Below, one piece after another: positions 1 through 13,152 of a DNA stretch of 64,000 nucleotides (position 1 is the stretch's first letter; each line of letters opens with the position of its first letter). The position numbers and the translations under genes are program-made. The notes beneath the pieces were generated by a model. That model saw nothing but the letters and a program-made list of their open reading frames with translations. It was not told the origin of the DNA and did not search any database. Origin of the DNA: Isoetes taiwanensis. Lineage: Eukaryota > Streptophyta > Lycopodiopsida > Isoetales > Isoetaceae. The DNA is taken from contig JAJEKV010000005.1 in the NCBI GenBank assembly GCA_021234155.1, positions 25,557,584 through 25,621,583 on the forward strand, in the 5' to 3' direction.

Positions 1-1032
1 GAGCATATAGAAATGAAAAGGAGTGCAACAAACCCAGAATAGAGCAAGTCGAATCTAAAAAACAGATTGAAAACATGTGAATTAAAGAAAAGGGAGAAAC
101 GAGTCCACAAGGATCACCGGAACCATGAAACATAATGCACAGAAGATGAGGCTAATGGGACATATGTCGCAAGCGAAATAAATGGAGATCATAACAGCTC
201 AATTCGAACAACACAGAAAACATAAAAAATAGGGTAAAAGGAGTCAAAAACTGCCTGACAAAAGAAGAAACGCCTAAAAACAAACCTACCAACAAACTTG
301 AACAAACGAAAATAAAGGCATAAAGTACTCGAAAAACTAGAGATTATGGAAAAAATTGAGCAAACCAGGCTAAAGGACAAAATGAAATAAAGAAGCAATG
401 GCGAGTGGATGGACCAAAATGCAAAAAACAAGTTCAAAAGAATAACTGGAATAAGGACATCAAGCAATGAAGCAGAGTAACAGAGCAAAAGGACAATTGT
501 GATAAAACGGACTAAGCATGGGAAAGATTCGCAAAAGACATCAAGTGAAAACGACGCAAAAGGAGCTAAAGGGTTAAGCAGAAGTTAACGTACTTAGAAA
601 AAACAAAAGTAATGGAAATAAATGAGCAAACGAGGCTAAACAATAAATGAGACAGAAAAAGCAATGGTGAGCGGATAGAATAATATAACGAAACAAGTTC
701 ATCGAGTATGAAATAATAGGAATAACAACATCAAGCAACAAAGTGGAGTAACCTAGAGCAACAAACAACTGTCATACAAGACAAAAAACATAGCAATGAA
801 AATGGCATAGTAATGGAAAATGATATTCTTGCACTGCGACTCGCATGAAACCAACAAAGCGCCCATAGATAGATAGGCTTCTCATTCATCTCAGCAGATT
901 TTCTACAATGGTGGACAGTGGATAGCCGCACACATGCGAACTACCCACGAAAAATAAAGGGAAAATCCAATTATATCATTTGGACCCCAAAACAAATATA
1001 CAATGCTAATAGATGAGTGGTTGATGTACCGC

Positions 1033-1103
1033 CGAAGCTTATCACCGGATTAAAAACCTCACTCTTTCGGTTTTCGAGGAAAAACCCTAGTGATAAGCCT
1101 TCG
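1033..1103. repeat. structured hairpin element, copy 1
   Basis: A 71-base element with an outer stem (GCTTATCAC at the left, GTGATAAGC at the right) enclosing an AAAACC/GGTTTT stem. A second copy at 15,213-15,287 has a different but still paired sequence. On the minus strand the inner part can form two mutually exclusive hairpins because one GAAAACC segment can pair with a GGTTTT on either side. Function unknown; it could equally be a miniature inverted-repeat transposon. Confidence 0.6.
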
Positions 1104-1330
1104 CAAGGGGCTTAGACAAACGTAAGGCATAGAATCGCCCCCAAAACCCGCCAGATGGAGAAGTCAAAACGGATGGCGCCGCCAACCTGCACCGCAAATC
1201 ACCAACAACAAACGAGAAACATACCAAAGAATAGCATTACCCAAAGGTGGAAAAGCATCACCCACCGGTGGAAAACATGATAAAATGTAACTTGTACAAA
1301 ATATAATAAACAAAGAAGGGGAGGGCGGGT

Positions 1331-1526
1331 TCAAAGAGAATAAGGTAATCGGCCGAGAAGAGGAAGAAGCCGGCGAAACGCCGGCGAAGAACTCGCAATA
1401 AGTAGCAAACGCCCAACCCGGATGAACGCCCAAAACGCATGCGATGCATGCATGCGCATGGCATGTATGAGCGCATGTTGCCGCCTTTGAGTAAGAATGC
1501 CGATTCGCCACGCCGAATCGACGCAT
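1331..1526 (-). repeat. GCATGCAT-rich interspersed repeat, partial copy
   Basis: Matches 1,707-1,895 on the same strand and 26,915-27,070 on the opposite strand. Shared landmarks on the minus strand are the short inverted repeat GATTCG..CGAATC, 'cattcttgctcaa', a run of GCATGCAT palindromes, 'ttattgcagagttcttc' and 'ctttg'. No coding potential is consistent between copies. Confidence 0.7.
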
Positions 1527-1895
1527 ATTCTTGCACCGCTACTGCATGAAACCAACAAAGCGCCCGCCAATACCAAAAGGACTTCCTTAACAAACTAGGA
1601 TCGAGGACGAAGGTCACAGGATGAAGGCTAAAGGCCGAAAGGACAGCAGGAAAGCAACGCCAATTAGCCAAACCAGCAGAAGAAGCCCTCCCCGCCTCGA
1701 AACAAATCAAAGAGAATAAGGTACTGCTGAGAGAAGAGGAAGCGCCGATGAAACGTCGATGAAGAACTCTGCAATAAGTAGCAAACGCCCAACCTGATGA
1801 ACGGCCCAAAACGCATGCGATGCATGCATGCGACACATGCAATGCATGCATGCTCGTCTTGAGCAAGAATGCCGATTCGCTACGCGAATCGACGA
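1527..1895 (-). repeat. GCATGCAT-rich interspersed repeat, longest copy
   Basis: The fullest copy of the unit in this array. It runs from the GATTCG inverted repeat through the GCATGCAT cluster to a tail reading 'ggcgctttgttggtttcatgc' in part. The tail alone is also present at 821-865. The same head-to-tail order is seen at 26,915-27,252 on the + strand, which defines a unit of roughly 340-370 bases. Likely a non-autonomous mobile element; no transposase or RT is encoded. Confidence 0.7.
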
Positions 1896-2016
1896 CATAG
1901 TAGAAAACATAGTAATGGAAAACGACATAGTAATCGAGAACATAGTAATGGGAATAACGACATCAAGCAACAAGATGGAATAACCTAGGGCAACAGACAA
2001 CTGTCATACAAGACAA

Positions 2017-3480
2017 ACATAGCAATGGAATGCAAAGGATGTCGAGTGAAACAACTACAACAAGGGTACAGATGAAGGTAAACCTAAGGCAATTGGTACA
2101 AAGAATCAACACTCATGTGACGCAAAGTCCACCTGAAGCAAAGGACTAGATAAATGACTGTGGTCACCGCAAACGAAGGGGTCAAAAGAACTTATGAAAC
2201 CAAACAAAAAGGTCCGAAATGAAACCTATATGAGCAACTAGACCAAATTCACAGTTGACATTCGACCATGCTAAGAATGGAACAACCATAAGGGAGTATC
2301 AGAAACAAAGAAGCACCACAAGATACAACACCATAAACCCCGAAAGTTCTCCAAGGCCTGGTGGAGGTATCTTCAAAAGAAGATAAAGAGGTAGGCTTAT
2401 TAAGACAACAAAGTCCACGAACATTATACGTATTATTCCAAATAAGGGCACCGGGCCCCAAAAAGAAACCAATGAATAAGAAACCAATGTTAGAACGAAT
2501 CAATGCCCATACATTTCTAGAGAAGAAGAATGCATCGATGAAACCATAGAAAACGCCAAAGGCACAAAACTAAAACTTTGCAAAGACAAGCATTATCTAC
2601 CTGTATACGACCAAAATAAGCCTCAAACATACTTCAGAATTGAGGATATGAAATTATCTAACATGAATATCGCCCACCAAATACATGTAGAACATTACAT
2701 ACCAAGAACTCAACAAAAATGAATGCATAGGAATCCAAACCGCAGTTAAACCCAAGACAATAATAGTGAAGCAAAAGCACTTCTCCAGCACGTTTTTGGT
2801 TCACGGCTCCAAGTAAATGCACAACTCTGCAAATACAAGAGAAGACGAAAGAACAGTCTCCTGCGGGACCATGATCCTCTTGAATCCATACAACATGCGA
2901 GATGGGCAATCATCCAAGCCAGAAAGGGCATAACAACTAGTAAGATGTGTAGAGAGAACATGATCACACGAAACGGGGTGAACAAAATTAAAACAGACCC
3001 AAGGCCATATCAGCAAAAGCAGTGCACTGTGGTCACACAAGAGGTGCCAACCATAAGATCAACAATAAACCAAAAAACAACCCTACAAAGCACAGTCAGC
3101 CGCAACAGCCGAAAATGTAGACTCAGATTGTCGACAAAAACAGAGAATAATCAAGATGTCAAAAAATATATACATATAAATATAAATATATATATTCAAT
3201 GTCCACTGAATAGCTCTTCTTTGGCCATTTACTGGTGGACATATGACCTAATCCATGTATCCATACGGCCCTTGTCACTTACGGCTGCTATGATGCCTTG
3301 CATAATTTGAATTTCTCTCGCAATGAAATTTTAGTAGCTGGTTATGCTGTTGCTAGCAAATGCTATCATATTGACCATGTTATATAAAGCATTTCATGGC
3401 AGAATTTCCCTAGCCAGTGGGGAATAACAAATGTCATGTGTTCTGGTCTACACTAGCTTGACCTATACGAAATGTTGAGA
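2017..3480. other. no recognisable gene
   Basis: Short open frames occur on both strands but none resembles a known family, and none has a plausible promoter plus splice structure. A short AT-rich run ('atatatacat', 'aaatatatatattc') lies near 3,165-3,200. I see nothing else here. Confidence 0.5.
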
Positions 3481-3487
3481 TGCCATA

Positions 3488-4600
3488 GCGGCGCCCAACT
3501 TATTTGCTACTGTGCTGCAACTATGCCATAGTGTATTTGCAAGATAGGAGCACCAAAACATCTAAGGTGTGCTACCATATTTCCTGATGCCTTAAACCAG
3601 GTTCTTACATATATATTCAAAGGATACTGTTTAGCTTTCTTTTGCCAAGTGACAAATATGGTATTGGTTAGACTTCAAGGGCCAAATGGCAACTATCAGA
3701 AATTGCCAAATGGCAAAATTTGCAAAATATTGCCTTATTTTGGCATTGCTAATGGCATACAAGTGCTGCATATAACTGCCAAGAATTTGAAGGTCCTTTT
3801 GGCTCTGAATAGGCCTTTTTAGTCACCTTGATCAGGCATTGTTTCTGTATCATCGATATGAATTACCATCTGACCTGGACCATAAGAGAAATGGCCACAC
3901 ATGAAAGATAACTAGCATGGGCATGTAATCTCAAACATGAATCCACTACATGGTTTGAAATTTTCTTGTGGAACCTTGCAAAATTTAGGGAGAGCCAAGT
4001 GACAAATATGGCATTGGTTAGACTAAAAGTGCCAAATGGCAAATATCATATATGGCCAAATGGCAAAATTTGCAAAATTTTGCCTTATTTTAGTTTGGCA
4101 TTGCCAATGGCATACAAATGCTACTTGAAACAAATGCTGCATGTATATGCCTGTAGCACGGTGCCCTTGCATGGCCTTAACCTTTAAGGATATATTATAT
4201 TTGACCATGAATATTATCACTATTATTCTCTACATGCCTTGGGAACCTAGTTCACCAAAATGGGAACCATGAATAGTATCATTATTATTCTATACATGCC
4301 TTAGGAACCTGGTTCACCTAGTTTTTGTTATCTACAAAATCTTCACCATGGGTTCATGGCGACATTAAGAAATACAATTTTCTTGCCTTAAATACTAAAG
4401 GCTTACATTATTATTATTTTCTACATGCCTATACATAGGGCAGTTTTGCCCTAAATGTTACGTTCTCTTTTCGGAACCCTAAGTCTCCAAAGCCATCTGC
4501 GAACCCTAGACCTGAAATTAGGGTCGGCCCAGCTCTGAGTGCGGCGCCCAACTTTTTTGCTACTGTGCCACAGCTATGCCATAGCATATTTGCAAGATCT
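3488..4600 (+). repeat. locally duplicated segments
   Basis: Two separate duplications interleave. The segment at about 3,488-3,550 ('gcggcgcccaactt' to 'tatttgcaagat') recurs at about 4,541-4,597. The segment at 3,644-3,775 ('gccaagtgacaaatatg', then 'ccaaatggcaaaatttgc') recurs at 3,994-4,142. A short 62-base tandem duplication sits at 4,204-4,320. The region is non-coding. Confidence 0.75.
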
Positions 4601-4980
4601 AAGCAATTGCTGAGCCTAAGTTGAAAGTCTAGGGTTCTTGGCGGATTAGAGCGGCCGCCAGCATGCCGTCCTAACCCATCTCAGTGCCAATATGATCCTA
4701 CAGGCATACTTGCTAGTTGTTTTCATGCGTGGAAGCGAAGAATGCTTTGAGACATTGATCGGCTGAACAAGGACGATTCAACCTGTATTTTTGCATGCCT
4801 GCAAATGGTGGAGTTTCTGAGTTTTCGAATCAGTACATTATTCAAATATTTGAAAGAAATGGAGGAGGTTATTCGCGTTGTTTCTTAGCAACCTCTGTTC
4901 TGCTATGGGCAGCCATCCTGCCGGAATCTAGCATTAGAACACTGCGCTGGTGGACGATGCAGCATTTATTGATCTCCATT

Positions 4981-5092
4981 TAAACCAGGTTCTTACAATA
5001 GATCTATTATTTCCAGCTCTAGTTGATCTCCATCTCCATTTAAACCAGGTTCTTACAACAGATCTATTATTTCCAGCTCTAGTTGATCTCCA
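4981..5092 (+). repeat. 60-bp tandem duplication
   Basis: Two adjacent copies with a period of exactly 60 bases, both starting 'taaaccaggttcttacaa', differ at one position over the 52 bases of the second copy. The 'taaaccaggttcttaca' start also occurs once at about 3,594. Recent slippage or unequal exchange. Confidence 0.9.
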
Positions 5093-5184
5093 AACTAGCT
5101 GGATGTGTCTTGTTTAAATTATTTTGTTTTCATTATTTCTACTAGCTTTATACTTGTTCTTTGCTTAACTGATCTAAGTGGCAA

Positions 5185-5335
5185 AGGGTAAAGGGCGATA
5201 AGCCATGGAATTCTCTAGCTTACCTGACGCCCCTTGCCTTTTTACCTTTATGAAGCTAACTAAGGTACTGATTGGGTGCAGGTAACCGGAGTTCCATTTC
5301 CCTTACACCTTATTTTCAGTTTGAGGAACGTCTTT
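5185..5335 (-). repeat. interspersed repeat shared with 42.2 kb
   Basis: The stretch 'gccccttgcc..ttt.acc.ttt.atg..gctaac.aaggtactg..tgggtgcaggta' resembles 42,255-42,335. On the minus strand both copies can encode a similar peptide around PA.xQYL. This is probably a remnant of the same unidentified transposable element. Confidence 0.5.
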
Positions 5336-6319
<984 letters not shown>

Positions 6320-6884
6320 CTAGCACGTGTCCAACAATTGGAAAAACCCAAGAAACTATACATAGTGGTACCCCCAAATCAGAATGTAGGCATCAAAATA
6401 AAAAGTACACCATGGCAGCAAGAAACCCCAGAATAAACTCAAAGACTAAGCACAATGTCAATCAAAACACAAGACTAGCTCAGGGAGATCTATGAAAGAT
6501 ACATACATAAGTAACCTAGCTATGGAGCATTATACAACATAGTGAACTAAACTAATAACAATAAACAATGTTCGACAAACAAAAAACTGTGAGTATGGTA
6601 CACGCCCAATGCAAATTTTGGCACTGACAGTGGTGACGAATGAAATGAGATAACAAACAATATACCTAGGTTGGACTAAAATCCACAAAATCGGTTGGCC
6701 AGCCTAGCCCGAACGATAAACAAATTCAACTCAGTTGTGCTCAAACGAATCCACAAAAAACATTGAAGGGCCAACATTAGGAAACCAACATACGACCCAT
6801 CCTAAGTGGCTCTCGAAAATTCCACAAAAACCATAGCCAACATTAGGAAAACGAAATAAAACCATACCTAGTCAGAACACACGT

Positions 6885-6940
6885 GGCTCGAACTCAGGTC
6901 TCCACAAGAACAAACAAACGCACTAACCAGCAAGCCAAGG
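6885..6940 (-). repeat. tRNA-like SINE head
   Basis: Read on the minus strand there is an A-box-like TGCTGGTTAGTGCG and, about 30 bases on, a B-box-like GAGTTCGAGCC, the internal RNA polymerase III promoter layout of a tRNA-derived SINE. No complete tRNA cloverleaf with a CCA-compatible acceptor is evident, so I do not call a tRNA. Similar heads occur at 16,543-16,598, 24,823-24,872 and 47,730-47,781 on the same strand. Confidence 0.55.
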
Positions 6941-8349
6941 CAATAATATGTATATTTATTCTGTAAACTCCAATAACTGGATCGTTGTACCTGGAACTGC
7001 CATCAAAACCCAGCCGGAAGCAAATAGACCCTTGCCATGTGCGATCTTGCAAGTGAACTCAAGAGAAATCCGAACAGATCAGTAGAGATAATCCCATGTA
7101 CAAAAACAAGCATGAAGATATATAAGCTTAACCAGCTAACTGGATACTCTGATATAGCTATTCCTAATGCCTGACATCCAACAAAACTAGCACAATCTGA
7201 CATAGAAAAGAGTATCCATGCAATCAAAGCAACACAGCAGACACGAATCCAACCTTCAAATCAGAAACAACCAGACACTCAACCCAAAAAGAAACCGTCA
7301 CAGAGGAGCCCGAACAATACAGCCAGATCGAATCCTGGTGAGATATGGGAAAAAACACCTGCCCAACTAGCATCGGAGTGCCAGGTTTGCAGAGGGGACA
7401 AGAGATATGGAAAACCAAATGGCCGAGACCGAAGTAGAAAACAAGAAACAATTGTCCGTAACTACACAAAAGCTAATCTGAGGCTAAATATCGAAATGAG
7501 CAAAACGTCCAATCCATAAGACAACAAATTTACAAACAATATAAGTTATGCTTAACCGATTAGAAAATAAATCGGTGGATCTGTGGGCAAAGCGATGTAG
7601 AAACAAGACTAGATCATGCGGGATCCTTATCCGCCCGAGAAAGGAAAGAGGCCAAAGCGGCAAGCGGTAGCTTCCCCCCAGATGCATAGCCGCTCTTACT
7701 ATGATGGTGAGACTTCCATGAACCGCTAGGTGAAATAGTTTCCGCCGAACTACCCATCCCGTACAACATCCAAATGAAGAAGCACCACAAGCATATCCAG
7801 AGGTTAATACGTAAGCGTAAGAAAAAATGGTATCCCAAAGCCAAAAAGCTCCGTGATCGTTGAACAAGGTAGAGTAAGAGAAACCCTAGATGAAAATAAT
7901 CAGATAAACAACTTATCCGGCAAGATACAACTCGCTTTATTTGGAACACACGACTCGGATCGAAAGCACCAAAGATCCAAGAACACAAGACTCGAATCAA
8001 GGTGAGAAGGCTCCAAAGATCCCATCGAATCTTCGCCATGCTGGAGCTTGAAGTCACCGAGGGCAGAGCCCAAAGCCCGATCAGCACAAGGGGAAAAACC
8101 AGCAGGAAGGGAGGCGATAAGGGGACAAGGGAAAAGGGGATCCCCGGATTCAAAGATGAAAACCAATAACCCACGATTCTCATGACAAGCAGATCAGATC
8201 TTGCAGAGCTAAAGGAATAGAATAGAGAATTGAGCTCCAAAAAACTTGTAGGGCAGAGCTAGTATGAATAGAACAGAGAATCCAGCTCCAAAAGAAACTG
8301 GTAGGATAGAGAAGAATGAGAAAACTAGCTCAAGAGAACGCCGATGATG

Positions 8350-8390
8350 AAAAAATGAAAAGAGGCTGAATAAATAGGAAGTGCGAAAAG
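8350..8390 (-). promoter_or_regulatory. minus-strand TATA and leader of a repeated unit
   Basis: On the minus strand CTATTTATTCAGCC is followed by a pyrimidine-rich leader with CATCATCGGCGTTCTC. Closely similar TATA-plus-leader blocks occur at 15,800-15,860, 17,430-17,475 and 48,430-48,480, all on the minus strand. I take it as a repeated polymerase II-type promoter. The DNA downstream (8,340 to 6,950) has short frames without recognisable domains. Confidence 0.5.
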
Positions 8391-8476
8391 GGACGTCCCC
8401 ATCCAAGGAATGTCGGTTCTATTGCTATCGCAATAGAACCGTGGCACTAGTTATTGGCAGAAGTTGTTCATAAAGA

Positions 8477-9864
8477 ACGCGGCCGCGATCCGGTTGATCA
8501 GTAGCTACGTAAGAACTAAGTCGCAAAGGGCGTTCTCTCACCATTGTGCTAGCAAGAAACGCGGCCGCGTTCCTTACGAACAATGTATTACATTGTATAT
8601 AGAATGGTCACCACTATCGCGGTCGCGATTGTTGTGAGCACTACCTTCCAAAAAAGAGGAAAGGTCGTGGTCGCAATATCGCGGTCGCGATCCTGTCGAC
8701 CATCTAGCTATCCTAAAAAGACATACTAGCAGCTATGATGATAGCTATGCTAAACAAAATCGCGGAAATTACCTTCTTTGAGGGCTGCGACACGAGACAT
8801 GATGACGCGAAAAGCTTGAAGGCGCTCGAATTTTCGCGAGGGCGCAAGTCGGCGGAATCGCGTGGTGATCAGAAAAAAGGCGCCTCACTTTTTATAGGGT
8901 TCGCTCTTATGGCCGGGGCATCTATGACAGGCGGCGTCATTATGAGGGGTGACATATTCCCCATTCCTCCAAATAGCCACGCCCACTTTGAGAACGTACG
9001 GGACTGTGACACGTGAGAATTTGTGTGAGGGTGACTGCAGGGCACGTGGAAAGGACAGCAAATCACCCACGGCATGTCAGTTTAAATTGGATAGGGACAG
9101 GGACAATAGGGCATAAAAAAGTCCCGCCCGAAGGACATCGTTTTCAAATTCAAATGCTTTTCATGAAGCGGAAAGACCCTCCAAGACTTTCATTGTAGCA
9201 AAGCTTGGGAAGGAGTCTCTCGAGGCGCCGGAGTGAAATTGAAGGCGCTGTGGTGGATTACAATGGCGCTCGGCTGAATTTCAAGGCATCTAAGCATATT
9301 TTACGTTGTAGAATTCAGTGAAGGCCAAAGACAGGCAAGTTCATTCATTAAGATGTGTTTTCAATTAAATCTACCGCATGCACCCCTTCTTTGTGTCTGG
9401 TAAATCAAATCCCATTCTAATTTGGGAATTTAGATTGCCTTTCTGAACAATTCGTAAGATGTTCCTGTTTTTAGACGTTGATGTCATTCATCTTCCTCTG
9501 ATACAGGTCATCCTTACGGCACAGCTAGTAGTCCTCAGGATCGCGAAGGCGATCTTGCCCAACATATTCTAGACTAAGGTACCCTATAATGATCTCCCAT
9601 AAAGTTATCCATAAATGCTCTCCCATAACTTGCCTTATTGATTCTTCTTTTTCTCTCGCACATCTACTACTCGTCCGGATCGCGAAGGCGATCTTGTGCA
9701 GCATAATTTAGACTAAAGTACATATAATCTAGACTAAGGTACCTGCTTGCTCTAGCAGATCGCGGCCGCGACCCTGCTAACCACTGATCCTTGCTTGAAG
9801 GTGGTTTGTCTGTGGCTTATGCTTTAGACGATAAGAAAGTGCTTTGTCACATCGCGGTGGCGTT
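8477..9864. repeat. subterminal palindromic motif cluster
   Basis: Eight copies of a 14-bp palindrome-like motif, (A/T)CGC-N4-GCG(A/T) with flanking A/T, at 8,476-8,489, 8,558-8,571, 8,616-8,629, 8,678-8,691, 9,540-9,553, 9,679-9,692, 9,759-9,772 and 9,851-9,864. Cores include GGCC, GGTC, GAAG and GGTG. Conserved arms with a variable core are typical of dimeric protein binding sites, and clusters near ends are typical of transposase-binding subterminal repeats. Confidence 0.75.
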
Positions 9865-9899
9865 TTCTCTAAGCACTAACGTCCTTTGTGCTTGCAGAC

Positions 9900-10125
9900 A
9901 TGGCTGGCTCGAAGTCCATACTATTCCATGGAGTCAAAGTGGGCGAGGGAAAAGTACATACCTTCGACAAGCACCACAACTTGCCCTTGCCGAAAGATAG
10001 CGTAGTAGTGTCTATGGAAGTTATTCTCGACGGAAGCATTGGTTTGCCATTTCCTGAACCGGAATTTACAACGCTCGCGCATTCTTTAGGGAGTTTTATT
10101 TTGTGGCCAGCCAGCGATGGATAGC
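9900..10125 (+). pseudogene. DUF8039-like transposon exon
   Basis: The frame follows a good splice acceptor (cttgcag at 9,891-9,897) and begins MAGSKSILFHGVKVGEGKV. The spacing LPLPKDSVVVSMEVILDG...LPFPEPE...LAHSLGSFILWP matches my memory of DUF8039, a small domain in plant DNA-transposon proteins: VGxxxP, then V.VDEV, ending in a LG.F..WP motif. The frame stops right after the WP motif, and the DNA beyond shows coding-like scraps in other frames, so the protein is truncated. It lies upstream of the DUF7869 relic on the same strand and probably belongs to the same element. Function of the domain is unknown. Confidence 0.6.
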
Positions 10126-11034
10126 TACCCTTACGCAAGAACGACATATCCACACCGCCCAAGATTAAAAAAATCGATTGGCGGGGTTGCAAGCACGGAA
10201 AGCCCTTCCGTGAATAACTTCGAGGCATTTCAAGGGGCGAGCTAGTAGAGAAAAAGTTGCACACTCTTGCATGATTGCCGCAACAAGCCGTATGCCCTTG
10301 GCGTGATCATCTTCATCGACCCTAATCGAGGCGGTCGGTGACATGAGATTGGGAGAAGACTACTTGGCGAAGAACCATTATGAAGACATTCCCTATGCCG
10401 ATCGCCGACCATGCGATGCCAAGCATGTCTTGAAATGCCACGCTTGCAATCGACACGGTGAGGTGGCCGATTGCTTTGGTGTTAGTAGACAATGTTGTTG
10501 TGTCAACACTCATAAAGACCGCGGAAACGCATACCATTGAAGCGTAACCCTATGCCATGCAACTTGAGCCCGAAAAGGCACCAAAGAGGATGTACGAGAA
10601 TGGTGAACCTGGACTCCACGCTCATCTATCGTGGCCACTAAAGGCGAGAAAAATCACGACGGCTTTCTATTTTAGACTTTAAATCTTAAACTTTCTTTGC
10701 GAAGATGCTTTGCAAAACTTCTCAACAAACCCGAGATTGCGTGAATCGTAGGTTCTATTGGAACTTGCGAAGCTTGAGACAGGACCACATTTGTTTTCAA
10801 CATGTTAGACGCCCTGCTCGTGAAACGGCCTGGTCCGTAAGCTGATGCTAAATAATAAGCGTGTATGCTTGAAAGCATGGCATAGAGCCTATGGTATTCC
10901 AATGTCCACATTCTATAAGTGGCGAAGACTTTTCCTTGCTGGTCACATAGTTCTTTGAAAGCATGGTAACACGGGCTCGAAAAGCCGAGGCCTCACACTC
11001 TCGTCGGAAAAGGCCATACTCTCTATGTACATAG

Positions 11035-13020
11035 ATGAGAATGCCGAGACGATGCCCCACGAGATCGAAAATCACTCATGAAGGGGAGAGAGAGAATGTG
11101 AAGAGGCTCCCCCCGTCCCTAACTAAAAAAGACATTCTTCAAGAGGTGGACGCCAATGTGATGGAGATGACAGGCAAGCACGTCTCTCATTCTTCATTCT
11201 CACGTGGGTGGAAGCAAAAATCACGCAGAGGTTGCAATAGCAAAGAGGACAGCTTTCTCCAAGTGCAATACCTGTATTGTAATAAAAGAGAAAATGGCTA
11301 AGACCAGAGATCCATGGGAGAGAAGAGAATTGCAGATGGAAAGCAAGGAACACATGACAGCCCAGATCTCTTGTAGGAGCTTGTACTGGTCATGGAGAGC
11401 TTTGTCCCATCGATCACCGGACCAGGCGCTCACTATCATACATGATAAGATGGACCAAAACAGACTATGATTCCAAGACTGGAGAAATTAGCCAAATCGG
11501 TATGGAGAGGTGAACGCTTGAAAGTTAGCGTGACTAGTGCACTGATGCATGGCCATGGCACAGGTGCCTTAGGATATTTTTCACTCGACCTTTGGAAGGA
11601 TGATTCAAATTTTCATGTTGGTTCCTTGAATCATGCTATCAAAACACTGGAGGACACTTCCGAAGACAATTGGGGCCATTTGAGAGAAGAAGCTCGGCCT
11701 GAGGGCATGTGGGGAACCGCACTCCTCAACAGTGCAGGGTTGAGGACAAAAAAAAAAAAACAATTGCACTGGGGTAGACTTTGTAGCACCTCCTAAGCAA
11801 CCAGCGCACCTTAAGAGGTTACCTAGGCAGCTCTACTTGCAGCTAGACAACTGCGCGGGGCAGAACAAGAATAGATATCTCTTCTCTTATCTATCCTATC
11901 TTGTGTGATTGGGTGTTTTTGATCAAATACAGGTTGGCTTCATGATGGTAGGCCAACTCATGATGACATTGATGTGCTCTTCGGTAACTATTCAATGTTA
12001 ATGCGCAGGTCGGATGCTCTAACTATTCCAGAACTAATGCAACTCTTCCGAGAATGTAGCACAAAGGCACCGACACCATACCCTATTACAGAGGTTCCCA
12101 ATTAGAAGGGTTTCGTAAAAGGATACATTCCTGATAAGAAGGACTGTTTGGTTGGTCACTTGGAGCCCTTACTGTTTAAGTTCTGCATGAATTATGGGTG
12201 GCCAGTAATGTATTACAAGATGAGACCTGGTCATAGAGAATGGTTGCCAGAAAAGGGTATTTGGATGCAGAAAGCAGATGACACTGGTTTGCCAAAGATA
12301 CCGATTGGCTCGCCCAAGACTGTCAAGCCATATGCATGCCTCAAGGACATAGGAGCATTGAGGTCGTCCATTGCGAAGTACATGATGCATTGGGCTAATA
12401 TCTCCAGGGCTGGTGTGAACTCGTGGTCCAATACCTACATGAACGAGGTCATGGACTACTGGTGCGAGGTGATGCGTGTGCTAGGTGAAGTACCCCCGGG
12501 CAATGCAGAAATTCAGAACTTCTGGCCTCAAACAAGGCAAGTTGTGCTTGAAGAGCCTGAATCTATTCAGGTCGATTGATATGACGCTCCAGCTGCCTAT
12601 GTCGGACCTGCTAAGGATAAACCTAAGAATGCAGTGGAGATATTTGATCCATACCAAGATATATAGAAAGGTATGTTTCTGCTTGTAAGACCGGCAGATG
12701 CATGTCCTACATGGGTAGCCTATGCAGAGGAGGATCCTATACAAGACCCCACTGCCCCTCATTATAATGAGGTTTTTGTGTCTTGGTGGGAGCCTGTGGC
12801 TAGGAAAGGAACCGCATACGCTCAACAGTATCGGGACTACTGGCATAAAAAGTGGAGGCCGAATCCTAATGACAGACCACGTTATCAGCCTCTCAAAACG
12901 ATAGACTATGCCTGGTTAGTTGAACCGAAGCCATTATTGGTTTTGATCCCCGCATTGGTAGGAATCCAAGTGCGGGAACTATTGGCTAAAGAGGCCTCAG
13001 AGGATGGAGATGAAACTTGA
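11035..13020 (+). pseudogene. DUF7869-type transposase relic
   Basis: Pieces in different frames line up in the order of plant DUF7869 transposon proteins. First comes 11,035-11,200 (PPSLTKKDI, then SSFSRGW). Next is 11,210-11,465 (AFSKCNTC, RRELQ, SPDQALTIIHDKMDQ) and 11,467-11,760 (MIPRL, MHGHGTGALGYF). Then 11,830-11,990 carries LYLQLDNCAGQNKNRYLF and, in a shifted frame, THDDIDVLFGNYS. The last pieces are 12,109-12,579 and 12,600-13,019. The acidic QLDNC and THDDID motifs are the expected nuclease-like positions. Inactivation is clear: a TGA after SYLSYLV, a frameshift before THDDID, a TAG at 12,103-12,105 and a stop near 12,662. The C-terminal part ends at 13,018-13,020. It converges on the 80-aa gene pair on the opposite strand. 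Confidence 0.8.
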
Positions 13021-13152
13021 GTCTTCAAGGTACATTAAAGTAGTTAATTTTTATTGCTCTCTGCTTTGTATAGATTAATATAAGTGCTCTTATGCATTAC
13101 TATATCTTATATGCAAGAACATCACTACAATATTCATTGCTGAACAGGTGAT

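Larger units (their letters stand above)
430..2016 (-). repeat. array of diverged minus-strand repeat blocks
   Basis: A block containing 'gacatcaagcaa' followed by 'agtaac' or 'aataacc' recurs near 430-490, 718-790 and 1,953-2,016. The last two copies share a long stretch ending in 'caactgtcatacaagac'. Between them lie copies of a GCATGCAT-rich unit. Hydrophobic open frames on the minus strand (such as those starting LGYS..LLLDVVIP) follow from the same T/C-rich repeated DNA and are not convincing proteins. I read this as degenerate tandemly arranged interspersed repeats, transcription direction unknown. Confidence 0.6.
8441..13020 (+). mobile_element. degenerate DNA transposon (CACTA-like ends, DUF8039/DUF7869 coding)
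   Basis: The left end starts GTGGCACTAGTTATTGG and is followed by a cluster of palindromic ATCGCN4GCGAT motifs (8,477-9,864), then a DUF8039-like exon and a frame-shifted DUF7869-type transposase. The left end resembles the DNA at 18,230-18,270, which also precedes a cluster of the same palindromes. I did not find the matching right terminus or a target-site duplication, so the boundaries are uncertain. Plant DUF7869 and DUF8039 domains are known from DNA-transposon proteins; assigning them to one element here is inference from order and strand. Confidence 0.6.

Noticed and set aside
189-488. Hydrophobic minus-strand frames in the first 2 kb, possible membrane proteins
   Set aside because: They recur with the T/C-rich repeats, start and stop at different places in each copy and show no codon conservation.
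1080-1092. Telomere-like AAACCCTAG word
   Set aside because: A single occurrence within the hairpin element, not an array.
6885-6940. tRNA genes at the A/B-box pairs (6.9, 16.5, 24.8, 29.9 and 47.7 kb)
   Set aside because: No full cloverleaf or acceptor stem; they fit diverged SINE heads.
7614-8240. A 208-codon minus-strand frame, possible first exon reading MGSSAETISPSGSW near its end
   Set aside because: No domain, no convincing donor site before the stop and no downstream exon; it lies behind a repeat-type promoter. Kept only as part of the repeated minus-strand unit.
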